This document shows positions 27,020 through 34,884 of a stretch of 64,000 nt of DNA, in pieces. A program made the translations under genes and the position numbers. The stretch is from Bradyrhizobium sp. Arg816 (GTDB taxonomy: Bacteria > Pseudomonadota > Alphaproteobacteria > Rhizobiales > Xanthobacteraceae): assembly GCF_029989365.1 (NCBI RefSeq), contig NZ_JAPRAQ010000018.1, forward strand, positions 103,297 to 167,296. The letters are read 5' to 3'. The number at the start of each line of letters is the position of its first letter. The first letter of the stretch is position 1. The notes under the pieces were generated by a model that saw only the letters and a list, made by a program, of their open reading frames with translations, did no database searches and was not told where the DNA came from.

Positions 27020-27802
27020 ATGTCGGACAAGATGCAGCTGGTGGTGGCCACGCCGTGCTTCGGCGGGCAGGTCTCGAGCATTTATGCGAGCTCGATCTTC
27101 GCGCTCCAGCGCGCCGTGCACGGCATGTCCAATCTCGAGCTCAAGGTGCTCTTGCGCGACGGCGATGCGCTGATCACGCGCGCGCGGGCCAATCTGGCCG
27201 CGATGTTCCTCGACGATCCAAAAGCGACCCATTTCCTGTTCGTCGACGCCGACATCGGCTTCAAGCCCGAGCAGGTGTTCCGGCTGATCGAATGCGGCGC
27301 GGATGTCGTCGCCGGCTGCTATCCGATCAAGCGGGTCAACTGGGACAAGGCGAGGCGCGCGATCGAGTCCGGCCGCGCGGATGTGCCGGCAGCCGCGCTC
27401 GATTATGTGCTCGAGATCGAGGATCCCGACCGCATCGTGGTGGTCAACGGTTTTACCCGCGTGCGCTACGCCGGCACCGGCTTCCTGATGATCCGCCGCC
27501 ACGTGCTGGAGGCGATGTGCCGCCACCCCAACTATGCAGGTCTGCAATTCTTCCGCGAGCATTCGCACGACACGCTGGTGGCGAGCCAGAACCGTTTCGC
27601 TCTGTTCGAATGCATGATCGATCCGGCGACCGGCATCTACCTTTCCGAGGACTTCGCCTTCTGCAAGCGCTGGACCGACATCGGCGGCGAGATCTGGGCC
27701 GACATCGAGAGCTCGCTGGATCACGTCGGGCCGTCGGTGTTCCACGGCGACATCGCCTCGCAATTCGCAGCCGTGCTCGCGGCAGCGGCCGATGCGGCGT
27801 GA
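27020..27802 (+). CDS. glycosyltransferase-like protein (GT-A type), cassette gene 1
   Basis: 260 residues from the ATG at 27020 (MSDKMQLVVATPCFGG); a TTG seven codons earlier also opens the frame. The fold is GT-A-like: an N-terminal nucleotide-binding VVATPCFGG strand, TRARANLAAMFL, and the metal-binding DxD in HFLFVDADIGFKPEQVFRL (about residues 72-90), then ADVVAGCYPIKR and the acceptor-side EDFAFCKRW. No signal peptide or membrane helix is seen, so it works in the cytosol. It is translationally coupled to the next gene (11-bp overlap) and lies directly after flgL. Modification of flagellin or another axial protein is a reasonable guess. The donor and acceptor are unknown. Confidence 0.68.
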   Translation: MSDKMQLVVATPCFGGQVSSIYASSIFALQRAVHGMSNLELKVLLRDGDALITRARANLAAMFLDDPKATHFLFVDADIGFKPEQVFRLIECGADVVAGCYPIKRVNWDKARRAIESGRADVPAAALDYVLEIEDPDRIVVVNGFTRVRYAGTGFLMIRRHVLEAMCRHPNYAGLQFFREHSHDTLVASQNRFALFECMIDPATGIYLSEDFAFCKRWTDIGGEIWADIESSLDHVGPSVFHGDIASQFAAVLAAAADAA

Positions 27803-29441
27803 GCTTTCCGGGATGAGCGCCGGCGCATCCGGTCTGTCAGTCCCCGAGCGCACATTCGACGGCGGCTCGCGCTACCGCCTGCGCGATCTCTTCACACCAT
27901 TGGACACGCTGCTCGTCTCCGGCGGAGATCCGCGGCTGGTGCTCGACGCTGGGGATCGCGTCAACGCCTATGGCTGTGCGGCCTCGCCGGAACCGGAGAT
28001 CTGGAATTTCGCCTCCTCGACGGCATCGACGATCTCGCAATTTGCCTATGACCGCGCCGCGCTGGCGCGCGAAGAGCTGATGCACAGGTGCCTGTTCGAC
28101 GAGGTCGAGATCGCCTTCGATGCGCGCTGCGAGGGCATGCGCGAGGAGCTGCGCGGCCATCTCCAGCTCTCGCCGCGCGTCGACGTCGTGTTCTCGCCGT
28201 CTGGCACCGATTCCCAGCTTCACGCCCTGTTCCTGGCGCGTGCGGTGCTCGGCGCGCCGCCAGTGACGATCGTGGTCGGCGCCGACCAGACCGGTAGCGG
28301 CACGGCCCATACCGCGCGCGGTCACCATTTCAGCTCCATGACGGCGAGCGGCCTTGCCGTGCGCAAGGACGGCGCGGTTGCCGGACTCGCCGGCGCCAGC
28401 GTGCCGTTGCCGCTGCTTCGGGCCGGGCCGGGCATCGCGATGCGCGCCGACACCGATGCCGCGGTGCTGGGTGCGATCGAAGCGACGATCGCGCAAGGCG
28501 CGCCCGTGCTGCTTCAGATCATGGATTCCTCGAAGCTCGGCTGGCGCGCGCCGAGCGCGGCCTGTCTCGACGAGATCGCGCGGCGCTGGCCGCGCAAGGT
28601 TCAGGTCGTCGTCGACGCCTGTCAGGCGCGGCTTGGCCGCCGCCGGCTGCGCTCCTATCTCGACCGCGGCCATATGGTGCTGATCACCGGCTCGAAATTC
28701 TTCGGCGGCCCTGCCTTCAGCGGCGCGGTGCTGGTGCCGAAAGGGTTTTCGCGATCGCTCGACCGGATTGAGGGGATTGCGCCGGGCTTCTTCGACTATG
28801 CCGGCCGTTGCGATTGGCCGACGGCCTGGACGGCGCTGCGCTCACGCTTCGAGCGCCGGCCGAATTTCGGACAATGGCTGCGCTGGGAGGCGGCGCTCGC
28901 GGAGATCGGCAGCTACTACGCCGTGCCCGGAGCCTTCCGCGTCAGGGCGCTGGCCGAGCTTGCCGCCGGCATCGACAGCATGATCGCGCTGTCGCCGTCG
29001 CTTCAACCCGTTGCAACGGCGACCGAGAAGACTGCCGGGGACGACGAGGAGTTCGCGCACGCCACGATCTTTCCGTTCATGCTGCTGCGCGACGGCAAGC
29101 CGGTCTCGATTGCCGAGACCGGCGCCGTCCATCGGGCGCTGCGGCGTGACATGAACGACGAGATCAGCGGCAGCGCGGCGGACCGGGCGGTCGCCGTCCA
29201 GCGCAGCCTGATCGGCCAGCCGGTCCGGCTGGAACGGCAGGACGACGCGCCGCAGGCCGTGCTGCGCCTCTGCGTCGGCGCCCGGCTCGTGACCGAGGCC
29301 TGGTCGCCGGATATGGCGCAGGCAAAACGCAATGTGCAGCACCTGCTCGATCGTATCGCCCATGTCCTGGTGAAGATCGAGCTGCTGCTTGACCGCGGCG
29401 CAGCCGCAACCGCGCCGGAAAAATCCGCGTTCGAGGTATGA
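27792..29441 (+). CDS. PLP-dependent fold-type I enzyme, cassette gene 2
   Basis: 549 residues from ATG 27792; a second ATG at 27813 is possible. A fold-type I PLP enzyme core is visible. FSPSGTDSQLHALFLARAVL is the phosphate-binding segment, D275 in VVVDACQARLGRR would hold the pyridine nitrogen, and K302 in ITGSKFFGGPAFSGAVLVP is the Schiff-base lysine. This layout resembles class V aminotransferases or cysteine-desulfurase-like proteins, but the length and the C-terminal 170 residues are unusual and no named subfamily is recognised. It overlaps gene 1 and is followed after 1 bp by the ATP-grasp gene. Its product is presumably passed to the ligase or decarboxylase next door. Confidence 0.7.
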   Translation: MRRELSGMSAGASGLSVPERTFDGGSRYRLRDLFTPLDTLLVSGGDPRLVLDAGDRVNAYGCAASPEPEIWNFASSTASTISQFAYDRAALAREELMHRCLFDEVEIAFDARCEGMREELRGHLQLSPRVDVVFSPSGTDSQLHALFLARAVLGAPPVTIVVGADQTGSGTAHTARGHHFSSMTASGLAVRKDGAVAGLAGASVPLPLLRAGPGIAMRADTDAAVLGAIEATIAQGAPVLLQIMDSSKLGWRAPSAACLDEIARRWPRKVQVVVDACQARLGRRRLRSYLDRGHMVLITGSKFFGGPAFSGAVLVPKGFSRSLDRIEGIAPGFFDYAGRCDWPTAWTALRSRFERRPNFGQWLRWEAALAEIGSYYAVPGAFRVRALAELAAGIDSMIALSPSLQPVATATEKTAGDDEEFAHATIFPFMLLRDGKPVSIAETGAVHRALRRDMNDEISGSAADRAVAVQRSLIGQPVRLERQDDAPQAVLRLCVGARLVTEAWSPDMAQAKRNVQHLLDRIAHVLVKIELLLDRGAAATAPEKSAFEV

Positions 29442-29442
29442 G

Positions 29443-30696
29443 ATGCAGCATCCAGTTTCCGCGCCGATCGGCGTGACCGTGCCGAACTGTGCCGACCGCA
29501 TCGGCTTTGCGCAGCTGACGCGCCAGGCCTTCGAAGGCGTCGATCTGCAGCCACTGCGCGATCGGCTCGTCACGCGGATCACGGAAGGAGCAGCGCACGC
29601 GGGCGAAGGCCTCGACCTATCGCTGATCGTCCAGCTTCTCGGCGACAAGGCCGCGGGGCTCGCGATCCAGTCGGAGGTGCTGACCTTCCATCAATTGTTT
29701 CGCACGCCCGCTGCGGCTCCGAAGCCCGGCTTGCGCGTGCTCGCGCTAGCGGCCGATATCGACATGGGCGGCAACACGCCGATCGAATTCCTGCTCGAAG
29801 GCTCCGATTTCGAGCTGTTGACGCTCTATGTGACCAAGGATGTCGGCTTGCCTGAGACGTTGCCCGATCACGACGTTGCCATCGTGGTAGCATCCGATTC
29901 CGAGGAATGCCGGGAAACGCTGGCCCTGATCGAAAAGGCCGCGCCGCACTGGCCGCGTTCGCTGCTCAATCGCCCCGATCTCATCGGCAACCTCGATCGC
30001 GACAAGCTGCATCGTCTGCTGGCGGGCATCCCTGGTCTCGAGATCCCATCGACCATCCACGCGACGCGCGCGCAATTGACGGATCTCGCGCAGGGCCGGA
30101 TCGCTTGCGAGGACATCGCCGGCGAATTACGCTTTCCGATGATCGCGCGGCCGCGCGGCACGCATGCCGGTGTCGGGCTCGCGAAACTCGACGATGCGCC
30201 GGCACTCGCGGCCTATCTCGCCGAGCGCGAGGAGCAGGATTTCTTCGTCGCGCGCTTCGTCGATTATGTGAGCCCCGACGGGCTCTACCGCAAATATCGT
30301 CTCGCGATGGTCGACGGCAAGCCCTACGCCTGCCACATGGCGATCGCCGATCGTTGGGACATCTGGTATCTCAACGCCTACATGGCGTTCAGCGAGGAGA
30401 AGCGGGCTGAAGAGGCCGTCTTCATGCTGGACTTCGACCACGCCTTCGCCGCGCGCCACAAGGCCGCGCTCGACGAGATGAGCCGGCGCGTCGGCCTCGA
30501 TTATTTCATCGTCGATTGCGCCGAGAACCAGAACCGTGAGCTGCTGGTCTTCGAAGCCGACAACACCGCCGTCGTGCACAACATGGATTCGCCGGTCGTG
30601 TTTCCGTACAAGCCGCCGCAGATGCGCAAGATCTTTGCCGCGTTCACGGCGATGCTGTCGCGGCACGCAGGAGAGAGCAAGGCGAGCGCAGCATGA
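29443..30696 (+). CDS. ATP-grasp ligase-like protein, cassette gene 3
   Basis: 417 residues from the ATG at 29443, one base after the previous stop. The N-terminal half has a Rossmann-like pre-ATP-grasp region (LRVLALAADIDMGGNTPIEF). The C-terminal half is ATP-grasp-like: LLNRPDLIGNLDRDKLHRLL, the ATP-loop strand FPMIARPRGTHAGVGLAKL, FFVARFVDYVSPDGLYRKYR and the metal-binding end LLVFEADNTAVVHNM. RimK-like ATP-grasp enzymes join a carboxylate to an amine through an acyl phosphate. It is cytosolic with no signal. It overlaps the decarboxylase gene by 4 bp (ATGA), so the genes are co-translated. The substrates are unknown. Confidence 0.72.
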   Translation: MQHPVSAPIGVTVPNCADRIGFAQLTRQAFEGVDLQPLRDRLVTRITEGAAHAGEGLDLSLIVQLLGDKAAGLAIQSEVLTFHQLFRTPAAAPKPGLRVLALAADIDMGGNTPIEFLLEGSDFELLTLYVTKDVGLPETLPDHDVAIVVASDSEECRETLALIEKAAPHWPRSLLNRPDLIGNLDRDKLHRLLAGIPGLEIPSTIHATRAQLTDLAQGRIACEDIAGELRFPMIARPRGTHAGVGLAKLDDAPALAAYLAEREEQDFFVARFVDYVSPDGLYRKYRLAMVDGKPYACHMAIADRWDIWYLNAYMAFSEEKRAEEAVFMLDFDHAFAARHKAALDEMSRRVGLDYFIVDCAENQNRELLVFEADNTAVVHNMDSPVVFPYKPPQMRKIFAAFTAMLSRHAGESKASAA

Positions 30697-32192
30697 ACGA
30701 GATCATGCGCAACGCGCAAAGCTCCGTCGCGCATGCTTCGCTCGATCCGCAGGACTGGAGCGAATTTCGCACGCTCGCCCATCGCATGCTGGACGAGGCG
30801 ATCGACGGCATCGCCAATGTCCGCGCGCGGCCGGTGTGGCAGCCGATTCCCGATGGCATTCGCGCGGCATTGAAGGCCGACGTGCCGCGCGAGGCGAGCG
30901 ACCTTGCCGATGTCTATCGCGAATTTGCCGAGCATGTCGCGCCCTATGCGACCGGTAACGTTCATCCCGGGTTCATGGGCTGGGTGCATGGCGGCGGCAC
31001 CGCGGTCGGTATGCTCGCGGAGATGCTCGCAGCCGGCCTCAATGCCAATCTCGGCGGACGCGATCACATGCCGATCGAAGTCGAGCGCCAGATCGTCGCG
31101 TGGATGCGGCGCCTGTTTGATTTCCCGGAGAGTGCGAGCGGCATCTTCGTCACGGGCACGTCGATGGCCAATTTGATGGCGGTGCTGGTGGCGCGCACCG
31201 CTGCGCTCGGGATGCTGGCGCGGCAGCACGGCGTGGGCAATGACGGCGCGGTGCTCACGGCCTACACGTCGCAGGCTGCGCATGGCTGTGTCTCCAGGGC
31301 GATGGACATTGCCGGGCTCGGCACCGATGCGCTGCGCAAGATCGGCGTCGACGCCGATCATCGTATCGACGTCGCCGCGCTGCGCGCACAGATCGCGATC
31401 GATCGCGAGGTCGGCTTCAAGCCGTTTCTCGTCGTTGCATCCGCCGGCACGGTCGATATCGGCGCGATCGACGATCTCGAGGCGATCGCTGCGCTGTGCC
31501 GCGAGGAAGGAATCTGGTTTCACGTCGATGGCGCCTTCGGGGCGCTCGCGATCTTCTCGCCCGAGCTCGCGCCCATGCTCGGCGGCATCGAACTCGCCGA
31601 TTCCATTGCGCTCGACTTCCACAAATGGGGGCAGGTGCCCTACGATGCCGGCTTCCTGCTGGTGCGTGACGGCGAGCAGCACCGGCAGGCCTTTGCGCAG
31701 CCGGCGGCCTATCTGCGCCGCGAGGCGAGGGGGCTTGCGGCGGGCGCGGTCTGGCCCTGCGATCTCGGACCCGACCTGTCGCGCGGCTTCCGCGCGCTGA
31801 AGACCTGGTTCACGCTGAAGACGTTCGGCACCGACAGGCTGGGCGCGGTGATCGCGCGCAGCTGTGCGCTGGCGAAATATCTGGAGACGCGCGTACTGGC
31901 GGAGCCGCGGCTGGAATTGCTGGCGCCGGTGAACCTCAACATCGTCTGCTTCCGCTACCGCGCCGACGATGCGGTCAATCGCGAGATCGTCGCCGATGTC
32001 CAGGAGTCCGGCGTCGCGGCGCCCTCGAGCACGACGCTGGACGGCAGGTTCGCGATCCGCGCTGCCATCGTCAATCACCGTACCGACGAGACGGACATCG
32101 ACGCGCTTGTGGCTGCGGTGCTCGAGTTCGGCGCGCGGCGCGCCGGCGACGGTCTGATCGAGGTCGAGGCGCCGCCGCTGGCGGCGCCGTGA
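30693..32192 (+). CDS. PLP-dependent amino-acid decarboxylase (group II), cassette gene 4
   Basis: 499 residues of the aromatic-L-amino-acid/glutamate decarboxylase family. Visible are GNVHPGFMGWVHGGG at the start, FVTGTSMANLMAVLVART (phosphate-binding), the HVDGAFGALA aspartate block and the PLP lysine K311 in LDFHKWGQVPYDAGFLLVR. The W-G after the lysine differs slightly from the usual HKW-x-x-V/T pattern but keeps the core. It should remove CO2 from an amino acid in the cytosol. It is the last gene of the cassette, before a strong terminator. The amino acid is not predictable from sequence. Confidence 0.83.
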   Translation: MNEIMRNAQSSVAHASLDPQDWSEFRTLAHRMLDEAIDGIANVRARPVWQPIPDGIRAALKADVPREASDLADVYREFAEHVAPYATGNVHPGFMGWVHGGGTAVGMLAEMLAAGLNANLGGRDHMPIEVERQIVAWMRRLFDFPESASGIFVTGTSMANLMAVLVARTAALGMLARQHGVGNDGAVLTAYTSQAAHGCVSRAMDIAGLGTDALRKIGVDADHRIDVAALRAQIAIDREVGFKPFLVVASAGTVDIGAIDDLEAIAALCREEGIWFHVDGAFGALAIFSPELAPMLGGIELADSIALDFHKWGQVPYDAGFLLVRDGEQHRQAFAQPAAYLRREARGLAAGAVWPCDLGPDLSRGFRALKTWFTLKTFGTDRLGAVIARSCALAKYLETRVLAEPRLELLAPVNLNIVCFRYRADDAVNREIVADVQESGVAAPSSTTLDGRFAIRAAIVNHRTDETDIDALVAAVLEFGARRAGDGLIEVEAPPLAAP

Positions 32193-32211
32193 CCAGGAAT
32201 GCAGTCGAAAC

Positions 32212-32250
32212 GACAACGGCCCCGGAGATGATCCGGGGCCGTTGTCATTT
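32212..32250. terminator. strong bidirectional terminator between the cassette and flbT
   Basis: A perfect 15-bp stem GACAACGGCCCCGGA (32212-32226) pairs with 32232-32246 around GATGA, followed by ATTT. It lies between convergent genes and closes the cassette transcript; it may also end flbT. Confidence 0.88.
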
Positions 32251-32271
32251 GGGCAGGCTGATGCGTGCCGA

Positions 32272-32697
32272 TCAGGCGGCCGAGCTGACGTCGCCCTTGG
32301 GATGCGTCGCTTGGTACTGGTCCCTCAGCTTCTCTTCATAGGCGATCAGCTTGCGGGCATCCTTCAGCGCCCGGTAGAGATCGCCGCTCATGATGTTGTT
32401 GTTGATGCTTTCGATGATCGGCCAGGCGCTCGGCACCGCGGTGACGATGTCGCGCACCAGGTTGAAGTAGGTGCCGTGCTGGCTCTGCGGATCCGGCGAG
32501 ATGTACATCAGCTGGACGGCGAGATAGACGAGCTTGGCCGGCGTGTCGGCGGTCTCCGGCGTGAGGATGTCGCGCTCGCGCAGGATGGGCACGTTGTCGC
32601 CGTCGATCAGGAGGCGGGCGCGCTGGTCGGTGTTGGTGATCACCGAATTGCCGACGATGATGCGTTCGTGCGGTTTGAGCTCAACCTTGAGAGCCAT
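32272..32697 (-). CDS. flbT: flagellin-mRNA regulator FlbT
   Basis: 141 residues that match FlbT along the whole length: MALKVELKPHERIIVGNSVI, LLIDGDNVPILRERDILT and IPD-type ending ARKLIAYEEKLRDQY. In Caulobacter FlbT binds the 5' leader of flagellin mRNA and promotes its decay until the hook is complete; in some other species it activates. Here it is divergent from flagellin gene 1, whose 323-bp upstream region contains a hairpin that could be such a target. It is a cytosolic protein, paired functionally with FlaF. Confidence 0.93.
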   Translation of the reverse strand: MALKVELKPHERIIVGNSVITNTDQRARLLIDGDNVPILRERDILTPETADTPAKLVYLAVQLMYISPDPQSQHGTYFNLVRDIVTAVPSAWPIIESINNNIMSGDLYRALKDARKLIAYEEKLRDQYQATHPKGDVSSAA

Positions 32698-32794
32698 GCC
32701 TGTTCTCCATCAACCCTTTTACAACGATCCGTCGCGGCGTTCGTGCGATGAGGGCGATCGTTCGTGATTTGGAGCCGATCCTTGCGCAACATGG

Positions 32795-32886
32795 TTAACA
32801 GGTCGTAAACGACGGGGTCGGGGACGGAAAATGCAACAATTTCAAGGCCGGTAGCGGCATTTCGAGGCGTCTGCCGCGGCCTCGAA
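32795..32886 (+). promoter_or_regulatory. upstream region of flagellin 1: near-CtrA site and leader hairpin
   Basis: TTAA (32795-32798), 7 bases, then TAAA (32806-32809) is a CtrA site with one mismatch. Downstream, TTCGAGGC (32861-32868) and GCCTCGAA (32879-32886) form a perfect 8-bp hairpin. It is the only visible structure in the 323-bp flbT-fliC gap. No good sigma-54 or sigma-28 promoter was found here. Confidence 0.45.
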
Positions 32887-33020
32887 GGGGGCTTTCAGCG
32901 TCGCGGCGGAAAAAGTGCGGCTTTCATTTCACGGATTGTTAGAGGCTTGGACGCACGGTCCGGCGGTCGTCTGATCAATTATGGTCAGATAGGACGCGTA
33001 GCTACCAGAAAGGTAACAGT

Positions 33021-34634
33021 ATGTCCGTCGTTCTCTCCGCATCGGTTCGCCAGAACCTGCTCTCCCTCCAGTCCACCGCCGACCTCCTCGCCACCACCCA
33101 GTCCCGTCTGTCGACTGGCCGCAAGGTGAACTCGGCTCTGGATAATCCCACCAACTTCTTCACCGCCCAGGGCCTTGATAACCGCGCCAGCGACATCGGC
33201 AATCTGCTCGATGGCATCGGCAACGGCGTTCAGGTTCTCCAGGCAGCCAACACCGGCATCACCTCGCTGCAGAAGCTGGTGGACAGCGCCAAGTCGATCG
33301 CCAACCAGGTGCTGCAGAGCCCGACGGGCTACTCCACCAAGTCGACCGTGACCTCGACCGCCATCACCGGCGCGACCGCCAACAACCTGCTCGGCACCGG
33401 TTACACCAACAGCACCGTCGCCGGCTCCGTCATCCAGAACGACAACACCGGCACTGCGGCCAACATCACCGCTTCCACCCAGCTGGTTGGCACCGCGGGC
33501 GCGACGTCCGACGACCTCAGCACCGCCATCACCACCGGCTCGGTCCTGACGATCAACGGCAAGACCATCACGTTCGACAACACCGTGACCACCTCGACCA
33601 AGGACGCCGCCGGTAACTTCACCATCGGCATCAAGACGGGCGTTGGCGGCAGCACCTTGACGGTGGGCACTGTGCTCTCCGCGATCGACAGCATCACCGG
33701 CACCGGCACCGCTTCGACCGTCGCGGCTGGTAAGCTCACGCTGAGCACCGGCACGACCTCGGATCTCACGATTGCGGGTTCGGGCAACGTGCTGGCCGCG
33801 CTCGGTCTCACCGCCGGCACGACCGCCCGCGTCCCGCCCGCCATCTCGGGCCAGACGCTGACGATCGCCGCCACCGGTGGCGGCACCGCGAGCAGCATCA
33901 CCTTCGGCACCGGCGCTGGCCAGGTCAACACGCTGAACGGGCTCAATTCGGCACTGGCGGCCAACAACCTGCAGGCCTCGATTGACTCGACCGGCGTGAT
34001 CTCCATCACGACGACGAACGACGCGGCCTCCTCGACGATCGGCACGCTCGGCGGCTCGGCCTTTACCGCCACCGGTCCGTTCCACAGCGTTGCCGTCGGG
34101 GCTCCGGTTGCCGATCCGACCTCGCAGACCCAGCGTGCAGGCCTGGTTGCGCAGTACAACAACGTGCTCGCGCAGATCAACACGACCGCGCAGGATGCCT
34201 CCTTCAACGGCGTCAACCTGCTCAACGGCGACACGCTGAAGCTGACGTTCAACGAAACCGGCAAGTCGACGCTGAGCATCACCGGTGTGACCTTCAATAC
34301 CGCGGGTCTCAACATCTCGACCCTCGCCTCGGGCACCGACTTCCTGGACAACGCCTCGGCCAACAAGGTCCTGACCACGCTCAATGCCGCCAGCAGCACG
34401 CTGCGTTCGGAAGCATCGACGCTGGGTTCGAACCTGTCGGTCGTGCAGATCCGCCAGGACTTCAACAAGAACCTGATCAACGTCCTGCAGACCGGTTCGT
34501 CCAACCTGACGCTGGCCGACACCAACGAGGAAGCGGCCAACAGCCAGGCGCTGTCGACCCGCCAGTCGATCGCGGTCTCGGCGTTGTCGCTGGCCAACCA
34601 GTCGCAGCAGAGCGTGTTGCAGCTCCTGCGCTGA
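33021..34634 (+). CDS. fliC1: flagellin 1 (long, subpolar type)
   Basis: 537 residues. The N-terminal D0/D1 (SASVRQNLLSLQSTADLLAT, LSTGRKVNSALDNPTNFFTA) and C-terminal D1/D0 (IRQDFNKNLINVLQTGSSN, SVLQLLR end) are canonical. The middle 100-380 is Thr/Ser/Gly-rich and holds a flagellin_IN-like module (VLTINGKTITF ... NVLAALGL) and a second related repeat. It has no cysteine and no signal peptide and is exported by the flagellar type III apparatus. It is close in sequence to flagellin 2 at both ends and more diverged in the centre. The long form fits the thick subpolar filament of Bradyrhizobium. The symbol number is descriptive only. Confidence 0.95.
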   Translation: MSVVLSASVRQNLLSLQSTADLLATTQSRLSTGRKVNSALDNPTNFFTAQGLDNRASDIGNLLDGIGNGVQVLQAANTGITSLQKLVDSAKSIANQVLQSPTGYSTKSTVTSTAITGATANNLLGTGYTNSTVAGSVIQNDNTGTAANITASTQLVGTAGATSDDLSTAITTGSVLTINGKTITFDNTVTTSTKDAAGNFTIGIKTGVGGSTLTVGTVLSAIDSITGTGTASTVAAGKLTLSTGTTSDLTIAGSGNVLAALGLTAGTTARVPPAISGQTLTIAATGGGTASSITFGTGAGQVNTLNGLNSALAANNLQASIDSTGVISITTTNDAASSTIGTLGGSAFTATGPFHSVAVGAPVADPTSQTQRAGLVAQYNNVLAQINTTAQDASFNGVNLLNGDTLKLTFNETGKSTLSITGVTFNTAGLNISTLASGTDFLDNASANKVLTTLNAASSTLRSEASTLGSNLSVVQIRQDFNKNLINVLQTGSSNLTLADTNEEAANSQALSTRQSIAVSALSLANQSQQSVLQLLR

Positions 34635-34664
34635 TACGCGGCGAAAATCGTCAAACAAGGCATC

Positions 34665-34696
34665 GCGGCGGGGCTCTTGCCCCGCCGCTTTTCTTT
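34665..34696 (+). terminator. rho-independent terminator of flagellin 1
   Basis: A 10-bp stem GCGGCGGGGC (34665-34674) pairs with GCCCCGCCGC (34679-34688), with loop TCTT and TTTTCTTT tail. The two flagellin genes are therefore separate transcripts. Confidence 0.92.
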
Positions 34697-34743
34697 GTCG
34701 GGTGACATGCTTCCGGTGCGGCGTTCCCGGGCAGCCCGGCGGA

Positions 34744-34793
34744 TTAACGCTTCATTAACCTAACGGCTTAAAGCGCCATTAACCTTAACTTAA
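34744..34793 (+). promoter_or_regulatory. array of three overlapping perfect CtrA boxes before flagellin 2
   Basis: TTAA occurs at 34744, 34755, 34768, 34779, 34785 and 34790. Three pairs have the exact TTAA-N7-TTAA spacing (34744/34755, 34768/34779, 34779/34790). The array lies 92-141 bp before the fliC2 ATG and strongly suggests direct CtrA control. Confidence 0.82.
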
Positions 34794-34884
34794 AGGACAG
34801 GCTCTAAAACTGGACAAAAGCTCATCTGCCAGATCGGCCTGGACTGATTCGTACAGCGTCGCGCTTCAAGAGGAAGATCCGCCA

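Noticed and set aside
30501..32216. A 571-codon minus-strand frame opposite the PLP decarboxylase gene
   Set aside because: Antisense shadow of a gene with all catalytic motifs on the plus strand.
32770..32786. Possible sigma-54 promoter (TGGAGCCGATCCTTGC) before flagellin 1
   Set aside because: The spacing is GG-N11-GC rather than the required N10, and the -24 is TGGAGC.
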